A DNA stretch of 5,037 bases. Origin: Clostridia bacterium (GTDB taxonomy: Bacteria > Bacillota > Clostridia > Oscillospirales > Acutalibacteraceae). This document shows positions 1 to 5,037 of the stretch, piece by piece. The DNA lies in assembly GCA_900759575.1 (NCBI GenBank), contig CAAEVU010000027.1:1-5037 (forward strand), given 5' to 3'. The notes beneath the pieces were generated by a model, which saw only the letters and a program-made list of their open reading frames with translations, searched no databases and was not told where the DNA came from. Numbering within the stretch: the stretch's first letter is position 1; every line of letters starts with the position of its first letter. Both the position numbers and the translations under genes were made by a program.

Positions 1-41
1 CCATGCTTTCCCAAGAGGTTGGCAGAATCTTTTCCGGATTT

Positions 42-443
42 TTAGCCCATCTTCCCGGGGGCGTCCTTTTCCTCTTCGATGACTTGCAGCTCCACCCGAT
101 ACCCATCCGGGTCCGCCAAAAAACAGGAGTACACCGGGAATCGGCCATGCTCTGCCGGCGGGGAAACCGGCTCCCCACCCTGGGCCAGCGCTGCTTCCCA
201 CCGAGCGTTCACCTCTGCCCTGTCCCGACAGTTCAAGGACAGGCAAACGCCCTGGGCGCCGCTCAACGCAGGACGGCCGTCCCCATACGCGCAGAATCCC
301 CAGTATCCGTACCCTGTATCGTAAATTTCCGCTCCGCCGGACTGGACCATAGCCAGGCGCAATCCCATCACCTGGGTATAAAACCGCCGGGTACGTTCCA
401 AGTCCGCTACCGGCAAAAATACCACGCTTCCCACCATGTTCAC
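42..443 (-). CDS. VOC-superfamily (glyoxalase/bleomycin-resistance fold) protein, substrate unknown
   Basis: This is a 133-residue protein of the vicinal-oxygen-chelate fold, with two beta-alpha-beta-beta-beta modules. Module one has a PVADLERTRRFYTQVMGL stretch (residues 11-28, FY at 21-22), the usual helix-to-strand signature. Module two ends in the family motif DPDGYRVELQ (111-120), whose Glu118 sits at the usual last metal-ligand position. The His normally seen in the first strand of each module is absent (SVVFLPV at 6-12, GVCLSLN at 65-71), so a classical metal-dependent glyoxalase I is unlikely; a binding or resistance protein or another VOC enzyme is possible. The GTG start at 443 is chosen because a GGGAGG Shine-Dalgarno lies 7 bases upstream; the in-frame ATG at 437 would leave 13 bases. 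It is separated from pyruvate kinase by a terminator and has a plausible promoter, so it is probably transcribed alone. It is probably cytoplasmic, with no signal peptide. The fold is confident, the function is not. Confidence 0.85.
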   Translation of the reverse strand: MNMVGSVVFLPVADLERTRRFYTQVMGLRLAMVQSGGAEIYDTGYGYWGFCAYGDGRPALSGAQGVCLSLNCRDRAEVNARWEAALAQGGEPVSPPAEHGRFPVYSCFLADPDGYRVELQVIEEEKDAPGKMG

Positions 444-450
444 GCCATCG

Positions 451-456
451 CCTCCC
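451..456 (-). promoter_or_regulatory. Ribosome binding site deciding the GTG start of the VOC gene
   Basis: GGGAGG on the minus strand lies 7 bases before GTG at 443 and 13 bases before the in-frame ATG at 437. The spacing favours the GTG. Confidence 0.65.
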
Positions 457-473
457 TGTATTTTCTTGGTTTC

Positions 474-482
474 ATCATATCA
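474..482 (-). promoter_or_regulatory. Putative extended -10 promoter of the VOC gene
   Basis: On the minus strand, TGA precedes TATGAT (474-479), giving a TGn extended -10 element with 5 of 6 consensus bases. No good -35 is visible at 16-17 bases; that stretch is the T-rich tail of the pyk terminator. Transcription would begin near 467, giving a short leader of about 24 bases. The call rests on the -10 alone. Confidence 0.5.
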
Positions 483-492
483 CCCCCAGGGG

Positions 493-532
493 AAAAAGAA
501 AAGAGCCGTCAGCAGGACGGCTCTCTTTTTTT
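493..532 (-). terminator. Rho-independent terminator of pyk, symmetric and possibly bidirectional
   Basis: A perfect 9-bp stem, AGAGCCGTC (502-510) with GACGGCTCT (516-524), encloses a 5-base loop. Reading on the minus strand, a T-rich tail (TTTTCTTTTTCC) follows at 504-493. On the plus strand a run of seven T follows at 526-532. It lies about 80 bases after the pyruvate kinase stop codon and just before the VOC promoter. No plus-strand gene is seen here, so its working direction is most likely minus. Confidence 0.88.
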
Positions 533-606
533 CAGTGTTTTCAGGTGGCCCGCTCTTTCAAGCAGCCAACCGGTTGGGGAAAACTCCCCTGTAAAACGGA
601 GTCCGT

Positions 607-2352
607 TCAGCAGGCGCTGACCCGGCCGGTTTTGGCGTCCAGGCAAACCACGGCGCCGCTTTTGAGCATTTCGGTGGCGTGCACCGCTCCGGTGATCACA
701 GGCTTATCCATGGCCAATCCCACAATGGCCGCGTGGGTATTGGTACCGCCCTCCTCGGTGATGATGCCCGAGCAGCGGCGCAGATACTCCACAATGGAAT
801 TATCCGTCTCCGGAACCACCAGAATATCCCCATCCCGGAACCGCTTGGGAATATCGGTCAGCCGTTTGCACACGCACAGCCGGGCCGAAACGCTGTTCTC
901 GGTGACGCCCTCTCCGGTGAGCAGCACATGGCCCACCACATGGACCTTCATCATATTGGTGGTACCGGAAATGCCCAGGGGTACGCCGGCGGTGATCACC
1001 ACCAGGTCGCCGCTTTTCACCAGGCCGGTTTTTTCCGCCGCGTCCACGGCACGCTCGAACAGGGCGTCCGTATCGCTGACCTCATCGATCAACGCGGGGA
1101 CCACGCCCCAGGACAAGTTCAACTGCCGCCACACGTGCTCTTGTGTGGTGCAGCCTATAATGGGATACAGGGGCCGGAACTTGGAAAGCTGCCGGGCAGT
1201 GCCGCCGCCCTTGGTCACGGTGACAATAGCCTTTGCACCCAGGTCGTGGGCCGTGGTACATGTGGCGTGGGAAATAGCGTTGGTCACGTCAAAGGCCACG
1301 TCGCTGTTGTCCCGGGCGTTAAACCGCTTGATATAATTGATGCTCTGCTCGGCCTTTTCCGCGATCCGCACCATGGTCTCCAAAGCCTCCACCGGGTACT
1401 TGCCCGCGGCGGTCTCTCCGGACAGCATGATGCAGCTGGTGCCGTCGTAAATGGCGTTTGCCACGTCGGTGGCCTCGGCACGGGTGGGCCGGGGGTTTTT
1501 GATCATGGAATCCAGCATCTGGGTGGCGGTGACCACCTGTTTCCCCGCAAGGTAGGATTTCTGGATCAACTGCTTTTGCAGCACAGGCACATCCTCAAAG
1601 GGGATCTCCACGCCCATGTCGCCCCGGGCAACCATGATGCCGTCCACCACTCGGAGGATCTCGTCAATATTGTCCACGCCCTCCATGTTCTCGATCTTGG
1701 CGATGATGTTCATGGAGTGGCAGTTGTATTCTTTGAAGATCTGGCGGATGGCCAGAATATCGTCGGCACAGCGGGTAAAGGACGCGGCAATATAGTCAAA
1801 CCCGTTTTCAATGCCGAAAATAATGTCGGACCGGTCCTGCTCGCTGATAAAGGGCATGGTAAGCTTTGTTCCGGGAACGTTGATGCCCTTGTGATTGGAC
1901 ACACGGCCGCCGTTGAGGACGGTACACACAATATCCGTATCGGACACGTGCTCGGCCCGCATTTCCACCAGGCCGTCGTCAATGAGCACCCGGGCTCCCG
2001 CCTTCAGGTCCTTGGGCAGATCCTTGTAAGTGATGGACACCATCTGGTCGTCCCCTTCCACCTCTCGGGTGGTCAGGGTGAAGGTATCTCCGGCTTGCAG
2101 CTCGATGGGGCCGTTTTTAAAGGTCTTAACCCGAATCTCCGGGCCCTTGGTGTCCAAAATAGTGGCAATGGGCAAGCCCAATTCCTCTCGCAGCCGGGTG
2201 ACAGCCTCCAGCTTTTTGGCGGCGTCCTCATGGGTACAATGAGAAAAATTGAACCGCGCTGCGTTCATGCCGCCCAACATCAGACGGCGGAGAACACTTT
2301 CGTCCTCTGTAGCAGGTCCCAATGTACAAATGATTTTCGTCTTTCTCAGCAT
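607..2352 (-). CDS. pyk: Pyruvate kinase with C-terminal PEP-utiliser (ECTS) domain
   Basis: Catalyses phosphoenolpyruvate + ADP to pyruvate + ATP, the last step of glycolysis, in the cytoplasm. The 581 residues match the roughly 585 of bacillar enzymes that carry an extra C-terminal domain. Visible motifs are KTKIICTLGPA (4-14); substrate/K+ site RFNFSH (33-38); DTKGPEIR (67-74); a B domain at about 75-170; AKIEN with catalytic Lys219 and metal ligand Glu221 (218-222); VARGDMGVE with Asp245 (241-249); TATQMLDSM (275-283); and SGETAAG (311-317). The allosteric C domain spans about 350-470. The tail, about 475-581, resembles the phosphohistidine domain of PPDK and PTS enzyme I, with EEGGTNTHAAIVGL (533-546, His540). 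Glu72 and Thr68-Lys69 are the residue pattern of K+-dependent enzymes. The ATG at 2352 fits the family N-terminus, with AGGGAGA 9 bases upstream. It has its own promoter and terminator, so it is monocistronic. The effector cannot be read from the sequence. Confidence 0.98.
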   Translation of the reverse strand: MLRKTKIICTLGPATEDESVLRRLMLGGMNAARFNFSHCTHEDAAKKLEAVTRLREELGLPIATILDTKGPEIRVKTFKNGPIELQAGDTFTLTTREVEGDDQMVSITYKDLPKDLKAGARVLIDDGLVEMRAEHVSDTDIVCTVLNGGRVSNHKGINVPGTKLTMPFISEQDRSDIIFGIENGFDYIAASFTRCADDILAIRQIFKEYNCHSMNIIAKIENMEGVDNIDEILRVVDGIMVARGDMGVEIPFEDVPVLQKQLIQKSYLAGKQVVTATQMLDSMIKNPRPTRAEATDVANAIYDGTSCIMLSGETAAGKYPVEALETMVRIAEKAEQSINYIKRFNARDNSDVAFDVTNAISHATCTTAHDLGAKAIVTVTKGGGTARQLSKFRPLYPIIGCTTQEHVWRQLNLSWGVVPALIDEVSDTDALFERAVDAAEKTGLVKSGDLVVITAGVPLGISGTTNMMKVHVVGHVLLTGEGVTENSVSARLCVCKRLTDIPKRFRDGDILVVPETDNSIVEYLRRCSGIITEEGGTNTHAAIVGLAMDKPVITGAVHATEMLKSGAVVCLDAKTGRVSAC

Positions 2353-2541
2353 CGTTTGTCATCTCCCTCTGGCTGCGGCTCATGGCCGCCAAACTTTATT
2401 TTTATTCCACAGGCTGCACCTGGGGCAGTCCTGACAGCTGGCCGCCGTCAAGCGCTGCTTTTCCCACCAGTGCTGCCCCCGCCGGGGCTGTCCCTGAGCC
2501 AAACGGCACAGGCAGTTTCTTCTCTTTCTGGCAGTTAGGAT
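2353..2541 (-). promoter_or_regulatory. Long, GC-rich, potentially structured 5' leader of pyk
   Basis: About 189 bases separate the predicted transcription start near 2541 from the pyk ATG. On the minus strand, GGGGCAG (2473-2479) can pair with CTGCCCC (2422-2428), enclosing a second hairpin TGACGGC/GCTGTCA (2444-2450 with 2432-2438, one G-U pair, 5-base loop). The same G-run can instead pair with GCCCC just upstream (2484-2488). A small hairpin (2375-2389, 5-bp stem) sits shortly before the Shine-Dalgarno. I see no intrinsic terminator and recognise no riboswitch class. In GC-rich DNA such pairings may be chance. Confidence 0.4.
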
Positions 2542-2547
2542 GGCCTT

Positions 2548-2576
2548 ATTATAGCATGGTTCCAGATTTAAGTCAC
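2548..2576 (-). promoter_or_regulatory. Vegetative-type (sigma-A) extended -10 promoter of pyk
   Basis: On the minus strand the -10 is a perfect TATAAT (2548-2553) preceded by TGC, an extended -10. A -35 GTGACT (2571-2576, 4 of 6 consensus) lies exactly 17 bases upstream. It begins about 58 bases after the rsmI stop, in a locally AT-rich stretch. Start of transcription is expected near 2541. Confidence 0.85.
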
Positions 2577-2633
2577 TCTTTTTCCGCCATCTTCATAAAG
2601 ATTTAACCTTTTGAAGAAAGGAGGCTTTTCCCT

Positions 2634-3497
2634 TTATTCTTTCCCCAAAAGCGCGGAATACAGCTCCCCTTTTTTAAATCCGGTGATTTGGGCTGCCTGC
2701 TTGGCGGCCTCGCTGGCGGAAAGACCCCCTTCCGCCAATTCCCGGGCCAGACCGGCAGCTTGTTCCAAGGTGTATTCCTCTTCCTTCTGGGCGGGATGTT
2801 CCAGGCCCTCCACCACCAGCACAAATTCTCCCCGGGGTTCCTTCTCCCGGTAATGGGCGGCGGCTTCTCCCAAGGTGGTGCGCCACACTTCCTCGTGGAC
2901 TTTGGTCAACTCCCGGCACAGGGCGATCCGCCGCTGGGGGCCGAACAGCTTGGAAAAATCCGACAAGGTTTTCCGCAGCTTGTGGGGCGCCTCGTAGAAA
3001 ATCATGGTGCGCTCCTCCTGGGCCACGGATTCCAGGTGCTCCTTCCGGCTGCGCTTGTTCACGCTGAGGAATCCTTCAAAAGTGAACCGCCCTGTGGGCA
3101 GCCCGCTGATAGCCAACGCAGACAGGGCCGCGGTAGGTCCGGGCACCACGTACACGGGAATCCCCGCCTGGGCACAGGCCGCCACCAGGGTCTCTCCCGG
3201 GTCGGAGATGGCAGGCATTCCCGCATCGGACACCAGGGCGCAGGTCTGGCCCTCTTGCAGCCGGGCCACGATCATGGGGCCGTGCTCCAGCTTATTGTGC
3301 TCAAAATAGGAGATCAAGGGCTTTTTAATGCCAAAATGGTTGAGCAATTTCAACGTGACCCGGGTATCCTCCGCGGCAATAAAATCCGCTTCTTCCAAGG
3401 TCTCTTTGGCACGGGGGGAAAAATCCCCCAAATTGCCGATGGGCGTTCCCACCACATACAAGGCTCCCCGCTCCAGCACGGGTGTATTCTGTTCCAT
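2634..3497 (-). CDS. rsmI: 16S rRNA (cytidine(1402)-2'-O)-methyltransferase RsmI
   Basis: This 287-residue SAM-dependent enzyme 2'-O-methylates C1402 in the decoding centre of 16S rRNA. It belongs to the tetrapyrrole-methylase-fold family, and its length matches the family (about 286-292). Motifs in order: LYVVGTPIGNLGDFSPRA (13-30), IAAEDTR (40-46), LVSDAGMPAISDPG (88-101), VVPGPTAALSALAISGLPT (117-135), then FEGFLS and a FYEAPHKL motif. The tail ends with a small helical region, ASEAAKQAAQITGFKKGELYSALLGK. The frame stays open further upstream, but the ATG at 3497 is chosen because the family N-terminus starts there and AAAGGGG lies 6 bases before it. It follows the TrmN6-like gene by only 14 bases and is surely co-transcribed with it, the order known as yabB-(yazA)-yabC in Bacillus. 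No terminator is evident after the stop; the pyk promoter follows. Confidence 0.97.
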   Translation of the reverse strand: MEQNTPVLERGALYVVGTPIGNLGDFSPRAKETLEEADFIAAEDTRVTLKLLNHFGIKKPLISYFEHNKLEHGPMIVARLQEGQTCALVSDAGMPAISDPGETLVAACAQAGIPVYVVPGPTAALSALAISGLPTGRFTFEGFLSVNKRSRKEHLESVAQEERTMIFYEAPHKLRKTLSDFSKLFGPQRRIALCRELTKVHEEVWRTTLGEAAAHYREKEPRGEFVLVVEGLEHPAQKEEEYTLEQAAGLARELAEGGLSASEAAKQAAQITGFKKGELYSALLGKE

Positions 3498-3511
3498 GAT
3501 GTTCCCCTTTC

Positions 3512-4285
3512 TCACTTGGCCGGGCGGCTGCCCTTGTGCTCCGGGTTGTCCCGGTAATCGCCATAGATGGTTTCGATCTCTTCCGTGGGGGAACCGTCCT
3601 CCCCCTCCAACAGCAGCACGGGCTCCACGGTCATCCCCGGTTTTCCGCCCCGGCGGCACTCCATCAAAAACAGGAACGGGGCTTTTTCTCTCCGCTGCTG
3701 GACCAGCCGAAGCCGTTTGGGCTCCAAATCGGCCCGGTGGAACACCTCCACTGCTTCTCCCAGCCGGTTGGGACGCAGGCACACGCACAGCCTTCCACCA
3801 AACCGGAGAGCGTATTTGGCGGTCTGCGCCAAATCTTCCAGGGTGAAGCTATCCCCCTGCCGGGCAGTACGGCGGGCGTCCGACGGACTGGGGATGCCTG
3901 CTCCCGTGGCGGTATAGGGGGGATTGCAGGCAATGCCGTCCAGGGAACCGGCGGCAAAATAGGCGCTGAGCTCCCGGGCGTCCCCGTGAAGGATGGTGAT
4001 CTCCCCGGCAAAGCCGTTTTCCTCCACCGAGCGTTTGGCCTGTTCCGCGGCCTGCTCCCGGATCTCCACCCCGGTGATTTTCCCCACCTTGGTGCGCACC
4101 CGCCACAACAGGGGAATGACCCCGCAGCCCGTACCCAGATCCACCCAGGATTCCCCGGGCTTGGGGCGGGAAAAATCCGCCAAAAGCACCGCGTCGGTGC
4201 CGAACCCGTGTTCCCGGCTCACCAGCACTCTGGCCCCGCCGGAAAGAGGCTCCCACCGGCACAGGGATTTCTGTTGTTCCTCCAT
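3512..4285 (-). CDS. trmN6: TrmN6/YabB-type tRNA1(Val) (adenine(37)-N6)-methyltransferase
   Basis: A 257-residue class I Rossmann-fold SAM methyltransferase of the YabB/YfiC (COG4123) type, expected to make N6-methyladenosine at position 37 of tRNA-Val. Motif I is WVDLGTGCGVIPLL (47-60); the preceding HGFGTDAVLLADF (26-38) is typical of the family. GVEIREQAAEQA (72-83) holds the acidic residue that binds the SAM ribose. LHGDARE (99-105) follows, then the amino-methyltransferase motif NPPY (121-124). Length is close to B. subtilis YabB (about 247). The frame is open 47 codons further upstream, but that extension runs through the terminator and into the ferredoxin gene. The ATG at 4285 has AGGAGG 5 bases before it. 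Position next to rsmI supports the assignment; the tRNA substrate is inferred from the family, and other N6-adenine targets are possible. There is no room for a separate promoter between the terminator and the start. Confidence 0.9.
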   Translation of the reverse strand: MEEQQKSLCRWEPLSGGARVLVSREHGFGTDAVLLADFSRPKPGESWVDLGTGCGVIPLLWRVRTKVGKITGVEIREQAAEQAKRSVEENGFAGEITILHGDARELSAYFAAGSLDGIACNPPYTATGAGIPSPSDARRTARQGDSFTLEDLAQTAKYALRFGGRLCVCLRPNRLGEAVEVFHRADLEPKRLRLVQQRREKAPFLFLMECRRGGKPGMTVEPVLLLEGEDGSPTEEIETIYGDYRDNPEHKGSRPAK

Positions 4286-4301
4286 AATGCCCTCCTCAGG
4301 C

Positions 4302-4342
4302 AAAAAAGAAGAGCCCGCAGGGGAAAAGCCCCCGCCGGGCTC
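4302..4342 (-). terminator. Rho-independent terminator after the ferredoxin gene
   Basis: On the minus strand a 7-bp stem GAGCCCG/CGGGCTC (4336-4342 with 4311-4317) holds an inner GGGG/CCCC pairing and a small loop. It is followed at once by TTCTTTTTT (4302-4310). It starts 28 bases after the ferredoxin stop codon. The T-run ends only 16 bases before the trmN6 ATG, just upstream of its Shine-Dalgarno. Confidence 0.88.
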
Positions 4343-4348
4343 CGCTTT

Positions 4349-4363
4349 TCTGAAATTTTCAGA
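4349..4363. repeat. Perfect 15-base inverted repeat between ferredoxin stop and terminator
   Basis: TCTGAAA and TTTCAGA flank a single central base. It sits 7 bases after the ferredoxin stop codon and 6 bases before the terminator stem. A 7-bp arm with a one-base loop cannot close fully as RNA, so it may be a protein site, an mRNA 3' end element or chance. Confidence 0.4.
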
Positions 4364-4370
4364 CCCGAAC

Positions 4371-5037
<667 letters not shown>

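Noticed and set aside
3..620. A 205-codon plus-strand frame at the left edge
   Set aside because: It runs antisense through the VOC gene and then across the pyk terminator, with no motif or start signal.
679..2538. A 619-codon open frame on the plus strand, antisense to nearly all of pyruvate kinase
   Set aside because: The product is low-complexity, rich in His, Gly and Val, with no recognisable domain. The opposite strand encodes a full, motif-complete enzyme. Long antisense frames arise from GC-rich third codon positions.
2591..2616. Hairpin CTTCA-t-AAAG / CTTTTGAAG after rsmI as a terminator
   Set aside because: The stem is AT-rich and bulged, and no T-run follows on the minus strand. 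It could only be a weak RNA 3' structure.
2617..2624. AAAGGAGG on the plus strand as a ribosome binding site for a plus-strand gene
   Set aside because: The frame after it is antisense to the RsmI C-terminus and shows no coding character.
2688..3557. A 289-codon plus-strand frame opposite rsmI
   Set aside because: It is antisense to a motif-complete RsmI, has no family motif, and has the same codon-bias explanation.
3498..3788. A 97-codon N-terminal extension of RsmI overlapping trmN6
   Set aside because: The extension is Arg/Gly/Pro-rich and unrelated to the family. The conserved protein starts at the ATG at 3497, which has a good Shine-Dalgarno.

Overview
The window reads as housekeeping chromosome from a GC-rich, Gram-positive anaerobe of the class Clostridia; an Oscillospiraceae-like gut bacterium is my best guess. 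Three things point there: a 56-residue clostridial-type 2[4Fe-4S] ferredoxin, a RicT/YaaT (PSP1) gene lying next to yabB and rsmI homologues as in Firmicutes, and a pyruvate kinase with the extra C-terminal PEP-utiliser domain known from Bacillota. All six supported genes are on the minus strand, so transcription runs from the right end to the left.

Right end (4302-5037): the 3' part of ricT enters from outside the window. Then come a promoter, the small ferredoxin gene and a strong intrinsic terminator. Middle (2634-4285): a tight two-gene unit holds a YabB/TrmN6-type tRNA adenine methyltransferase and RsmI, the 16S rRNA C1402 2'-O-methyltransferase, only 14 bases apart. Left half (493-2576): pyruvate kinase has its own extended -10 promoter, a leader of about 190 bases that can fold in alternative ways, and a symmetric intrinsic terminator. 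Left end (42-482): a small VOC/glyoxalase-fold protein of unknown substrate has a GTG start and its own probable promoter.

Functionally the block mixes RNA modification (TrmN6-like, RsmI), an RNA-processing/developmental regulator that carries Fe-S cysteines (RicT), electron transfer (ferredoxin) and the ATP-forming last step of glycolysis (pyruvate kinase). I see no mobile element, CRISPR array, tRNA, rRNA or defence system, and no clear evidence of a new biological system. The points most worth a second look are regulatory: the pyk leader, and the terminator that leaves almost no room for a promoter before trmN6. The ferredoxin's place beside the Fe-S protein RicT and its well-preserved internal DNA repeat are also of interest.
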